A DNA stretch of 64,000 bases from Gnetum montanum (taxonomy: Eukaryota; Streptophyta; Gnetopsida; Gnetales; Gnetaceae), in the NCBI GenBank assembly GCA_015680685.1, contig MNCI01017832.1:99503-163502 (forward strand), given 5' to 3'. The notes under the pieces were generated by a model. It was not told the origin of the DNA. It made no database searches and worked only from the letters and a program-made list of their open reading frames with translations. A program made the position numbers and the translations under genes. This document shows, one piece after another, positions 24,176-35,934 of the stretch; the stretch's first letter is position 1, and every line of letters starts with the position of its first letter.

Positions 24176-24958
24176 TTAAGGCCATTTCTTAATTACCTTT
24201 ATCTTGCTTGGTTCCATCTTGACTTGGTTCTTGAAGATAACATGAGCTAGGTAGAAAATCTCTTTCTTCATGAAGTGGTACTTCTTAGCATTAATCACCA
24301 ACTTTACCTCTTGTAACTTGGAACATATCATGCTCAAATGATGTAAATGATCCTCTTCCTTAGAATTATAAACAAGAATGTCATCAAAGAAAACAATGTG
24401 ACATTTACCAATAAAATCCTTTAGGACTTTATACATGAGCCTCATAAATGTTGCTGGAGCATTGGTTAGACCAAAAGGCATGACTAAACACTCAAAGAAG
24501 CCATTAGGTATCTTAAAGGCTATTTTCCATTCATCTCCCAATCTAATTCTTATTTGATGATAACCACTTTTTAAATCAATTTTAGAAAAGATATCAACAA
24601 TGACAACCACATCAATAATGTCCTCCATCATAGGAATAGGAAATATATACCTGATAGTAATCCTATTAATAGTCCTATAATATGTGCACATCCTTAATCC
24701 ATTGGTGTCCTTCTTGTGAACTAACACAACTAGAATGGAACAATGAGAGATGGATTCCTTAATAAAACCATTTGATAGTAATTCACTTACTTTTTTGCTC
24801 AATTCTTCCCTTTGATTTGGAGTCATGTGATAGGCTCTTTCATTTAGAATTGTAGCTCCCAATATGAAGTTTATTTGATATTGGATGGATCTCATTGGTG
24901 GAAGTCCTTCTAATTTTCCCTTGAAAAGATCAACAAATTCCAATGTCAAAGGTTGCAC
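24176..24958 (-). pseudogene. Chromovirus reverse transcriptase, 260 codons open
   Basis: The longest open frame in the window. Motifs in order: AYHMTPNQREEL and GFIKES (fingers); FSKIDLKSGYHQIRI; VMPFGLTNAPATFMRLM; and VFFDDILVYN, the YxDD-type active site with Phe in place of Tyr but both Asp kept. The C-terminal part (EVKLVINAKKYHFMKKEIFY) fits the palm-thumb region. It ends at a premature TAA just before the connection domain. LPPMRSIQYQINF upstream matches chromovirus polyproteins. Confidence 0.92.
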
Positions 24959-25114
24959 TATTGGATGAAGATCATTTGTATTCTCTTCTTCACTTGTTGT
25001 AAGTGTTGAAATGATGACAAAACCATGGCCAGCCTCTTCATATACTTGTAGGTACTCTTGCTAACTACATAAGATCAATGAAGCATAACTAGGAACATTT
25101 TCCTTATACTGGTA

Positions 25115-25500
25115 TCAAGTCATAGGAATAAGTTCATGTATTCCATCTTTTCTTGTAATAGACCAAACATTTCTTGCACTACTAAAAGAAACCTTGTTGT
25201 CAAAGATCCAAGTTCTTCCCAAAATAACATTAACGCAATCAATAGGGAGGATGTCACAATGTACCTTGTCCTTAAAAGAATCAATACTAAAATACAAAAT
25301 GCACTTCTCCTTAACTTCTTGGAAATGATCCTTAAATAGCCAATGGACTCTATAGGGTCTAGGATATAGAGATGTCTTTAAACCAAGCTTAGAAATATCC
25401 TTTGAACAAATCAAATTTTCTTAAACTCCACCATCAATTAAAATGTGTATCCATTTACCACTATCTAGACACCTAGCTCCAATCCTAAAGAGCATCTTTC
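25115..25500 (-). pseudogene. Chromovirus aspartic protease relic
   Basis: On the minus strand WIHILIDGGV (near 25440) holds a D-G-G active-site loop. After a TAA it continues with SKDISKLGLKTSLYPRPYRV, VHCDILPIDCVNVILGRTWI and FDNKVSF. This matches retropepsins of chromoviruses, where IIDGGS is common. The last 99 codons are uninterrupted. Confidence 0.8.
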
Positions 25501-25599
25501 TTCTAAGATCTTCATTGGCATTAACATTTCTCATAAAATTTCAAGAATTAATTTCAATGATATCTTCAATCATTATTTCTTGAGGATTACTTCATTGAA

Positions 25600-26740
25600 T
25601 AATTATTTCTTTTCCAAGATTGAAAGATCTTTGGCTTTTTTCACTCCCATTCTTTATGTTCCTTTTCACCATAATTGAAACATTGAAGTCTAGATGCATA
25701 GCCATTTCCTTAATCCTTTCCATTCTTAGAGTAGTCTTTCTTTGAGACTTGACCTCTATTGCTTCTCCTTTGTGTCTTATTTGCTATTTCCCTTCTCCTT
25801 AGCTCCTTTCTCACCTTTAGAAGATTTGTTGTCCTTGCCTTTAAAAATTTTGGGACCTCTATTATATCCTTAGAGATTCTTCTCAACCTTAAGATCCAAT
25901 TCCAAAGCCTCATCCAATGTTTGGGGCTCATATAAGGCTAGCTCTTGCTAATACTTCCTTTTAAGTTCTCCTTGAAAGTTGGATTAATGTTCATAATCAT
26001 ACCAATGAAATTTTGCAAGATGGAAAGCCTTACAAAAATACATGTCATAGTCCATCATACTTTTATTACCTTACATTAGGTACTTTAATTTTTGCATGGC
26101 CTCTTATCTATGATGAGTCTACTCAAATTTTTTCTTGAGCATGAACTACATTAAAGACCAATCCTTAATAGGAGTACCATTGTTCAACTTTTAAGAATGA
26201 CTTTCCTTCTTCCACCATATAAGTGTTATGCCTTCCAATTTGGTTTCAGAAAAAGACATCTTTTGATGATTTCCCACATTAATTGAAAGCACTTGTTAAT
26301 CATTTTAGCTAATAGAGAAAAGCCTTAGTTTCTTCCATGACATGAGGCATCCTTGAAGCATGTCTAAAAGCTTTTTCAAGAGTGACTTCAATTCCTTCAC
26401 CTTGCTTCCTTTGAGGCTTAGAAGAAAGTTCCTTTTCCCATTTCCTAGGAAAATTGAAACCTTGAGCATGAAGAAAAACATCCTCTTGAGCTTCTCCTTC
26501 TCCAAAATATTCATCTTCAAAAGAAATATCATCTTCAAGCGATGGCATTGAGGAATTTCTTGAAGAATGTCTTCATGAAAAATTACATGACATGTACCCT
26601 TACTTGGATGCTTTTGGTGAAGTAGCAAGTCCTTTGTTCTCTCCAAGCTTTTCAATTTTCTCAACAATGAGCTTGAGATCATTTCTCATGTCAGCCATGT
26701 CTCTTGACAAAGCTTGAACTATCTTCTTCTTTGGAGGCAT
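25600..26740 (-). pseudogene. Chromovirus gag relic
   Basis: The start is set at 26740 (MPPKKKIVQALSRDMADM), 342 bp inside the PBS. A stop follows after about 45 codons, then an open acidic stretch (26548-26309: MPSLEDDISFEDEYFGEGEA). A degenerate zinc knuckle sits near 25675-25640 (QCFNYGEKEHKEWE), where the second Cys is Tyr and the last is lost. The nucleocapsid knuckle would bind genomic RNA. Frames shift several times. Confidence 0.7.
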
Positions 26741-27081
26741 GATGGAAATTGATCTAAAAGAAATTTTTTACAAAATTCTACAAGGAAAGATGAAATTTTT
26801 AAGATTTCTCAAGGAATGAGACAAGATATTCTCATATCTTAAGAGAAATGAGCATAAGATCTTCAAACCCTAGCTATTACAAGCCAATGGATGTCCAAAT
26901 TCACAATTCTCTTCCAATTCTTGAAAGATATGGCAAACTTAGGGATCAAAGGGAAGTTTCAAATCCTATGATAAGTAGAATAAGTAGTAAGAGGGAATTA
27001 ACCCTAGCTTGAGAATCTAAAGTGATTCTTTGCAATTGAGATGAGAATTATCCCCTTGAATTTAATTGTCTTCAATTGCAA

Positions 27082-27096
27082 GCTACTTTGATACCA
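27082..27096 (-). other. Primer binding site, initiator-Met tRNA type
   Basis: On the minus strand TGGTATCAAAGTAGC lies three bases inside the 5' LTR end. Its first eight bases match the complement of the plant initiator tRNA-Met 3' end (TGGTATCA), the usual primer for chromoviruses. Confidence 0.85.
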
Positions 27097-27099
27097 ATC

Positions 27100-27893
27100 T
27101 GATGAGGAGCTCCCATGGATATCACAATCCAAGCTCTCTCAAAGTCACAAAACATCAAATTTGAATAAGAAAAGAAAACTAAAAGCTTTATTCCTACTCA
27201 ACTGAAGAATTTACATATGAAAGGAAGCACAATTCCAAAGGATAGACAAAAGATTCAATCCATCCCTCACACATTCGATCAAATAAAACACAAACTCACA
27301 TAGATGATGATCAAGGCATCTTGCCAAGACTCTATCTCTCTCTCACCTCTCTCTCTCTCTTAGACTATCTCTTGACTCTCTTTATCAAATTGAACATTCA
27401 AGAAGGCTATTTATATCTTTTTCCCCTTGTCTTTTCATCTTCCTTCCAATTTATCATTCCATTTAATGTCTGTTAAAATCCATGTGAGATGTCTATGAGA
27501 AACAGTAAAGATCTATCTTGAGTGCAAAGGTTATTAGAGTAGACATCTTACAGTAGATGTCTTGGCTAAGACATCTATGAAAAATAATAGATGTCTAATA
27601 TGGAGTGTAGACGTCTAATTGTTAGTGTAATTGTTGGTGTAGACATCTATCTTACCAAAGTCAAGTTAAAGATGCTTGTTTTGAAGCTTAAAACCTTTGG
27701 ACACCTCCAAAAAATTCCCCATAGCCCTTGGAACACCCTAAACTCATCAAAATAGCCCCAAAACACTCCCAAACATGTGAAAACACCCTAAGATCATCAT
27801 TAACAAAACAATATTAAAAGATAAACACAACACACAAACATCTATGCATAAACATATTGAGGATTGGACATGGGATAGGTGATGTCCTCATCA
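27100..27893 (-). repeat. Chromovirus 5' LTR, 794 bp
   Basis: It has terminal inverted repeats TGATGAGGA and TCCTCATCA. It contains a TATA box, a CT-rich microsatellite (about 27331-27361) and the 259-bp block shared with the truncated 3' LTR. It is flanked internally by the PBS. Confidence 0.92.
27408..27415 (-). promoter_or_regulatory. TATA box of the chromovirus 5' LTR
   Basis: On the minus strand TATAAATA occurs within GATATAAATAGCC, about 480 bp downstream of the LTR start, where the promoter separating U3 from R is expected. Confidence 0.7.
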
Positions 27894-30800
27894 AATAGAA
27901 TGATAAATGAATGATACTAATAGGATTAGAAAATATCACTTAGCACAATTGTTGAAGCTAGTAGAGGATATACATTTACCTTTAAAAAATTTTTAAAAAA
28001 ATATAGTGCTACCATCCATTTATCTATGCAATAGCAAGGAAAAGAGAAAAGACCAGAAAAGGGGAAAAGAACGTAGATAATCTGCATATGATAGCAAACG
28101 CTTTGCAGAGAGATATGTGAATGAGAGTAGTAGTGTTTGAAAACAATCACTTGTCGTGTGGTTTTTGGAACTTCTTGCCCTATTGTTGTTGCTTCACTAT
28201 GTAGAGTGCACGAACAAGCTTGCAAAACAAATCACGTCTGCAGTTCTCTAAACTTATTACATTGTTGCTACACAATGAAGAACCATCCTTGTAGACGTAA
28301 TCTTTATCAGTTTTCCCAAGAGTCTTTAATGATGAATAAACGCCAGTGTAGACATTGCTTTAATACTACTTTAAATGATACGCCAAGACAAAACAGTGGA
28401 CCTGATGTTCACTTTCTTGCACGGTAATAACATAGAAAGCCCTTAAAAGAACTAGTTTCAGCACCTGCAGTTTCCTGAACACGTGAACCACTGCTTTAGT
28501 AATGTAAAAGCAGTCAAAACCCCATTAAAGCCCAATCAATGATTTCTGTCAATGAACAATTCACTGTGATATATTTCGTAAAGTTTAAAGTTTAATCGCA
28601 ACCTGCAATCTATTCCAGATTTACATATCTTGTTCAGTAACTTAAAAATGAATTGAATGATCAACGATTCTTTGTACCTGCGATTAATTACAGATATCGC
28701 AATCTTTAGAAACCACGACGCTTCTCAATGTCCTTTGTATGTGATAACTTCATGTTCTTTAAAAATTTTGAGCTGGTACAATTGGGATCTGGGAAAAATG
28801 CAAAAATTAATGTATTTAGGGCTTATAAATTATAGTCCCTACTTTTGCAATAAATAGTGTCTTGTCACCAGCCCTGCAACATCACATGATGAAAATTAAC
28901 ATGTCACGGGTGACGGATACCATGTATACATCTCTGCCTTCCTTCACTTGTAGCCATCATCACGCTAGTTTATTATCTTTGTTATGTTACCCTTATTCTA
29001 ACAAAATGGGACATGAGTTCTTTTTTGTCCTTTGCCTTCCATGAAAAAAAGATATCTGCTTATTTACAATTTTTTCAAATCATCCCATAGTAACTATTCT
29101 ATGCAAATTTTGAAATTTTTTGAAAATTCAAACTCCCACTACATTTGCAGTTTTGGTTACTGGTAAGGAAAAGGCAGAAACAGACACCGCCGAAGATATC
29201 TACGACAACGACAAGGAGAAGGAAACACAAGGAAATGCAAACCATAACAGTGGATGAAGCATAGTGGTGCCATGCCCTTTATTAGCTTTGTTAAGGTAAA
29301 TGCTGTGTAGAGTATCTGTGTTATTGCAGTCGTCTTTTTCTCTGGTCACACCATGCTGCAAAGCCTTCATCTTGAAATCTTGCAATCTTAGGGCCGCCCC
29401 ATCGTAATCATCATTTATAAACTGATACAGTATGCCTCAATATTCGCTTTGGCTGTTCTTTTGTTTGTGGGCTTTTGTCCAATGGTACAGTCCTCGCGTG
29501 TTTGAGTTTCACCACAATCATACAATACCTGTACGGGGTAGAAAAATAAAAGAACGAAGAACAATTGATGTTTGTATGCTCTTTTGCTATTCATTGGTTA
29601 GTGTTACGTTGTATTTTCTATCTTGTGTAACTTTTGGTCAAGCTACTGGAATTGATTTCCTTTCGGTTGATACCTAGAATTTGCTGAAAAATAAAATTGC
29701 TGAGAATGTTTGTAGGGATCAATCTCAATCATCGTTTATAGTTGGCTTCCCATCAAATATCGACCATTTGTTATTGCTGGGTTATCTCTTCATGTTATTT
29801 TCTTTATACAAAGAATGTAAACTTGCTTACTTTGGGTCATAAATTTGAAATGTACCTTATAAGGTATATGCAGAAGAATGTAAACTTGCTTACTTTGGGT
29901 CATAAATTTGAAATGTACCTTATAAGGTATATGCAGGGAATTGGCTGCTAAATTTCTAATACATGGTAGTTGGCATTATATCAATTATATCAATTTTAAC
30001 TCTCTTTTGACTATCATCACTGAAACAAAGGAGCCTTAAGAAAATCACATGATGGAAGTAAAATTGAGAAGTTCTAGTTTCAAATATTGGAATAATATTT
30101 ATGATCAATCATTTGCAAAGAAAAGTTTCATTAATAAAACTGAACTTAATTTGGTAGAGTTCATACTCTAAGAAGGAAAAGAAATGATATATTTTTTCTT
30201 TTTACACTTAAAAGAGAAGTCTTTATTAGTAATCCTTTTAGGACTTTTAAGTTTTCACAAAACTATTTTTTGTTATATATTTTATTGCAAGAATTTTTCG
30301 AGTGTTTCATAGTCATGCAATTAAAGTGACACATTGGAAATTAATATTAGCTTGGCTAATGTGGGTTTTGATGATACTCTCTCAAGAGTTATTTCTATTT
30401 AAACTTTTGAGTTACATTTAATTTAGTGACATTCCATATAGAACTACCTTATAAAATGCTAAGTTTCTATCAAATCTTTATGCACTCATTTTATACATCA
30501 TATTTAAAACTTTAATAATAGACAATTGATTATTTTGACATAATTAGGGTAATAAGTCAAAATGTTATCTTTCTATATAATATTAATGTTTTTAATTTCA
30601 TTCCAAACCCTACTCATAAATACAAAATCTTAATATGTAATATGATTTTTCCATACAATTCTATAAGTTTCTACCTTTTCTATACATTATTGCTTTTATA
30701 ATGAATACCCTTATTCACAAAACTTACAATAAAACCTCTCATTCCAACTATCTTTACTTTAAGAAAAATAGACAAATAACAACTTGAGTGGCATAATTCA

Positions 30801-33084
30801 AGTAGTTAACTGAAACAAATACCTATATAGGCAAAGAAATGTAATGAGATCTATGAATGGTTTTATTAGAAAATATGATTTTTTTAAAGTTGCAAAGGTA
30901 TTAATTATTATAAGCACATAAATTTTAACTCTAGCACATAAGAATATCTTCGGTTTCATCTAAATTATAACTTTTTCTTTTTAAAAAAGACAAATAGTAA
31001 TTTTTCAAAATATTAAAGTATTACAAGATTGATTCAGAAACTTCTATTATGATGTTGCATACAAGGCTTCATGCTAACTACACAAATCAAAAATATGTAT
31101 GCCATAAAATAAGAATATAAGTTTGGAACTTGATAATAGAACTTAACAACAATAATGCACAAAAATCCCACAAACTAAACAACCAAACATCTTAGAAGTG
31201 GTTTGGGTGTTTCTTCATGATCATTTAATGCCTTATTCTTATTGGAAACAAGAAAAACTTCCTCCATCTTCTATCCTCTAAACTTGAAAGATCTAGTACT
31301 ATATAGTCCTTTGAAACTAGCCCCATAAAAATTCCACTTAATACAAGTGCATGCTTCAGTGTTGAATCCTTCATTCATGGTACTAATGTAGATGACTAAA
31401 TCTAATACAAACTTATTAATCTAAACATTGAAAGCCACATGAAATATTTTAACAATATAGTTGCATGTAATGACCTCACATAGGGTCTAGAATCTAATCA
31501 TACTTTAGTAATAATATCTTTATAATCCTTTATTTTAAGGAAATAAAAAGCATGTGTCAAGACTTAATACTAAGTTCATATTAAACTAATAGTAAAATAC
31601 TATAAATGCCTCAACAAAAAATATGTATGTAAATTAATCATTTTAGCTGGTGCTAAAAATGTATTAGATAATGCCCCTGCATATTAAACAAAGAAAACTA
31701 TGAAATATAGTTAATAAAGCATTAAGTTGTAAATAAAACTTGTTATATGCAATATAGATATTTGAATTTCAATGTCAATAATAAACTAAACATGTACATC
31801 TTGTCAAATTATAATAAAATAAAGCAAATATCTCTTTGAGCATGACATTTTATTCCAAATTGTCCCCTTTTTTGAGGCCCAAAGCTCTTGTCAACCATAT
31901 AGTTGACTTATTCTCCTTTTTTTTTCTTAGGATAAGTCTATAAATAAAACATGTGTGGATAGAAATGGATAACATCTTTTCCATTTCCTTTACATTTCAT
32001 CTTCTATTTCTAATAAAATTGATAAAGAATGTAGTTTGAAGCATTAATTTCTATGTTGTTAACTTTAATACTACATTCAATGTCAACGCTAGCCTTCTAT
32101 AAATAATCATTTAACATTCTCAACAATAATTTTTACTCTTTGAGCAAGAAGTAGCATTAATTAAAATGAAACAAAAAAAATATATCTTTACTTTGATTAG
32201 TCTTACATAAAATAAGCAAATATGGTGAAAGAGTTTAGTATTAATCATAAAAGATTACTGTAGAGAAAAAAGACATGCTCAAAGTCTATAAATTAGAATA
32301 CATGATTACTTTAAGGTAAGTAAAGAATACATGGTTGTAGAGAAAAAATACATGGTTAAAATATATGGATTAAAATACATGATTTCTTGGAGGTAAGTAA
32401 AAAATACTTAGTTACTTTGAAGTATGTAAAAGCGACGTGGATTACTACAGGATGACCTTAGGTGCTAAGTTCAATGTGCATTTAAAAATGCAAGAAGGGT
32501 TTCTAGCATCAAGATCCTTGACCACATACATAGGACATCATTGTTCTTGATCCTTGGCATTGTTACATGATGAAAATCCAAAAACTCATTGTAGCTTTGA
32601 TAGACAATAAAAAACCAGGGTGTAACATAGTGTTCAAGTTTGCAAATATTATTACACACCAAAGTCCTATTTTATAATTATTTTTTCACCAACCATACCT
32701 ACTACCTTAACTTTGGTTTTTGTTTTAAGAACTATGCCTGCTACCTTCACTTTTGTTACTTTTGCTTTAGGATTCATGTAAGATAGAGTAATCATTTAAT
32801 CATTTTTGAATATGTTAATCATTTGTCTATCTATTTTGTACTTTGCATGAAAACTTTCTTCTTTAATATGTCATAAATAAAAATACATTTTCTGGAAAGG
32901 AACCTCTTTACTTTGTCTTCATTACATAGACCTTTATGTAATCATCTTTGTGCAAATATTTCTCTCTCTTTTCCATCCTCTAAATAGAAACCAAGCTACA
33001 AATTTCCCAAGGCAACTTTTGATGTGATCCTTAAGCACAACAATGCTAATATAAAAAAATATTTCCAATATGTTGATGCATATA
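27894..33084. other. Low-feature region, no convincing gene
   Basis: No transposon protein or known gene is recognised in either strand; frames of up to about 99 codons overlap on both strands and look random. 28.0-29.95 kb has more mixed composition. One stretch at 29143-29254 reads as a hydrophilic 37-codon run (VTGKEKAETDTAEDIYDNDK) preceded by a splice-acceptor-like ttgcag, but nothing links it to a gene. From 30 to 33 kb the DNA is strongly AT-rich. A perfect 63-bp duplication is listed separately. Confidence 0.5.
29811..29936 (+). repeat. Perfect 63-bp tandem duplication
   Basis: Bases 29811-29873 are repeated exactly at 29874-29936; in one frame the unit encodes 21 residues beginning KNVNLLTLGHKF. 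Absolute identity amid decayed DNA implies a recent event or an assembly artefact. Confidence 0.97.
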
Positions 33085-33850
33085 AAAAAGGATCACGCAG
33101 TGACACCCTTGAAAACTTGTTTTAAGAGACTATTACCTAAGGTGTCTCTTGTATGGGTACAGAACCCCAAGAATAGTCTCAACTAGTTAGGGCAACATGG
33201 TGTTTTGATAGATGAAAATTATTATATTTAATAATTCTAATAATTTTAAATAGGGTTGACAAGGAAATTTAAACAAAATAGCTACCTGAATTGGTAACTT
33301 AACCAAGAAGTTTAGATAAGGAAATTTAAATAAGCTGACTATCCAGTAAACAAGCCAAACAAATGAATTTTTAAAATCATTGAAAACTCATAAAATTCAA
33401 ATACAAATAGAGACTTTATATTTGAAACATTTATCTTTGACTAAATAGACAATAGAGACCAAAGGTCTTAGCTACTGGAATAGCAAACAAAAGGTTTTAG
33501 AAAAAACTTAGCTCAATATAGAGCACTGAATTTAATTGTTAAACATTATGCTTCTTGTACAAGCTTGTCTTCCCATGCTTCTAGGAAACACACCTCCTCC
33601 AACAAGTCTACACCTTCTAGCTCCCAGATCCATTCACAACTCCTCACCAAACTCCTTCTAGAAATGCCTCCAAGATTGACTATGAAATGCACTTTGAGAA
33701 AGGGTTCTTGGAAACTCCCCACCTATTTCTACCAAAAAATCACTTATCCTCTAACTATGGATGGGGTTTTATCATTTCTAGTTTTCCTTTCCCAAGTCTA
33801 TCATCTTAACTTCTAACTCCTCAACTTCCATTGGAAATTGCACATAAACT
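33085..33850 (+). repeat. Dispersed repeat, copy 1
   Basis: Words in the order aaaacttgttt-aagagactatt, aatagtctcaact, aacatggtgttt, then acacctcctcc-aacaag and ctcc-aagattgac recur in the same order and orientation at 55655-56290. The copies are clearly diverged. No coding domain is seen; the nature (LTR, SINE or other) is unknown. Confidence 0.65.
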
Positions 33851-34189
33851 GATGCAAGTGAAAGCCAAGCTGCCCAAGAGGAAAAAAAAGAATGTTAAAT
33901 GTTTTCTATACTTAATTAAATACAAAAATCAATATTCAAACCACCCTACATCATGCACATAGTGTTGGATTTATGAAATTATCAATAGCTAGTATTCAAA
34001 AAATTCCATGAGTTTAGTAAATATGATGGGTATCTCACAAAAATTAACCCATGCTATGGAGATGGAGATAATGAAAAAAGATTTAATGCATGTGAATATT
34101 AAAGATTTGTAATGCTCCTACTAGCCCCACCATCTAGCATAACATGTACCCTAGAGCCTAGGTACCTAAAACCACTGGACTGCTACCTG

Positions 34190-35165
34190 TGATCGACCTA
34201 CACCTGCAACCATGTTGTGCACCAAGTTTTTGCACTGACAATCTTGCTGCGGCACATTATGATGTGTTGACCTATCCTTTGGAAACCACCTAGCATGCCC
34301 CAACCACCCACACATATAGGCTCACCTCATCCTCTAGCATCTTTGCTAGTTCTTCAGCTTCAGAAAAATGAAAGCAATAATTAAGTGGCTAGCACAATGC
34401 ACACTAGGTATGAATAGGTGATGAGTGAAAAGTAGACCTTATGCTCAACCATATGAATCACTAAGTGTTCGTGTGTGATCCAATTAAATTCTATGGACTT
34501 GTACCCTTCTAATACACTGGTCTCTAGGAAGTAAAACTAACTATTACAATCATTGTCTTCCCAATTATACTTGTGAAATGGAAAGGTATGGTTAAGTGTA
34601 AGTAAAGCATATTATTTTTATCATTTTTATGTTTTGTGTTTTAAGTCACATAAGGATAAAAAAATAATGAAAAAAATAAAATAATTAAATTGCTAATTTA
34701 TTCTAACTAGCTACACCTAACTAATCCTAACATAAGCATTTGTTCTCACTTGTCGTACACATCCTAAACACGTTTAACACTATTGGGTTACCAAACATTA
34801 AGCATTACTAGGATTACCAAGCACCAAGTGTATACTCAAAGTGATTGTACTTATGTACTTAAATAATCACTATTTAATCTAGATTAATTTATTATTTAAT
34901 TACTTAAAGCATTAAAGGAAATTTCATAAAACATTGAATGCATAAATAAACAATTAATCTATTTCAAAGTGCTACAAGGTTTATCAAAAAGATCATCTTT
35001 ATTGCCACACACACTACCATGCTCAGGTAAAACAATGATTGAATAAAGATTTGTACACTCTTTAACTCCTACTATAGGCATTTATAAAAATATTGTAACT
35101 TTCAGATGAAAAAATTGCAAGAGCTCCACTATGACTATGATCAAAGATGCCATAAACATGGTGAT
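34190..35165 (+). repeat. Tandem segment, unit 1 (flank plus type-A LTR)
   Basis: About 230 bp of flank (accatgttgtgca...aaccacctagcatgcccc...ttcagaaaaatgaaag) followed by a type-A LTR. The same flank plus LTR restarts at about 35172. The LTR in unit 1 (34419 to about 35160) lacks its last ~100 bp. This looks like a segmental tandem duplication, perhaps from unequal crossing-over. Confidence 0.75.
34419..35160 (-). repeat. Type-A LTR, incomplete copy
   Basis: It starts TGATGAGTG on the plus strand and follows the 3' LTR of element A closely. It is uninterrupted at the site (about 34945-34975) where the partner LTR carries a LINE, so it shows the pre-insertion sequence ataaataaacaattaatc followed by tatttcaaag. 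Confidence 0.85.
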
Positions 35166-35916
35166 GTCATAAAATTGCACCTACCACCATGTTGTGCATC
35201 CAATTGTCACATCGATGATCTCACTATGACATGTTATGATGTGTCAACTTGTCCTCTGGAAACCACCTAGCATGCCCCAACCACTTGCTCGTGTAGCCTC
35301 ACCTCATCCTCTAGCATCTCTGCCACCTCTTCAACTTCAGAAAAATGAAAGTAGCAATTACGTGGCTAGCATGATGCACATTGGGTATGTGCATGTGATG
35401 AGCGATGAGTAGACCCTATGCTCAACCATATGAATCATAAGTGTTCACATGCAATCTAATTGAATTCTATGGACTTCTAGCCTTCTAAGTACACTAGTCT
35501 ATAGGAAGTGAAACAAACTACTATAATCATTTTCTTCCCAATTACACTTATGAAATGTAAAATTATGGTTAAGTGCAACTAAGGCATATGATTTTTATCA
35601 TTTTAATGTTTTGTGTTTTAAGTCATCTAAGGATAAAAAATAATAAAAAAATAAAATAATTAAATTGCTAATTTAATCTAACTAGCTACACCTAACTAAT
35701 CCTAACATAAGCATCCATTCCCACTTATTGTACACATCTTGAACATGTTTAACGCTAGTAGGTTACCAAACATTAAGCATTACTAGGATTAATAAGTGTC
35801 AAACATATGCTCAAAGTGATCATACTTATGTGTTTAAATAATCACTATTTAATCTAACTTAGTTTATTATTTAATTACTTAAAGCATTAAAGAAAATTGT
35901 ATAAAACATTGAATGC

Positions 35917-35934
35917 ATAAATAAACAATTAATC
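35917..35934. repeat. LINE target-site duplication, left copy
   Basis: ataaataaacaattaatc is repeated exactly at 37061-37078, and present once in the empty site of the neighbouring LTR copy. Confidence 0.95.

Larger units (their letters stand above)
21866..27893 (-). mobile_element. Chromovirus (Ty3/gypsy with chromodomain), decayed
   Basis: On the minus strand, in order: full 5' LTR (27893 to 27100), PBS, gag, protease, RT, RNase H, integrase, chromodomain, polypurine tract, and a 3' LTR reduced to its first 259 bp. The RT still has its active-site box, unlike the other gypsy relics here. Stops and frameshifts occur in every domain, and two of three catalytic integrase residues are changed, so this copy is dead. 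Left-hand truncation means no target duplication can be tested. Confidence 0.9.

Noticed and set aside
27331-27361. CT-rich microsatellite as a possible CRISPR or regulatory array
   Set aside because: It is a simple-sequence tract within the chromovirus LTR leader; no spacer structure.
29143-29254. Hydrophilic 37-codon run after a splice-acceptor-like site, a possible terminal exon
   Set aside because: No upstream exon, domain or neighbour supports it.
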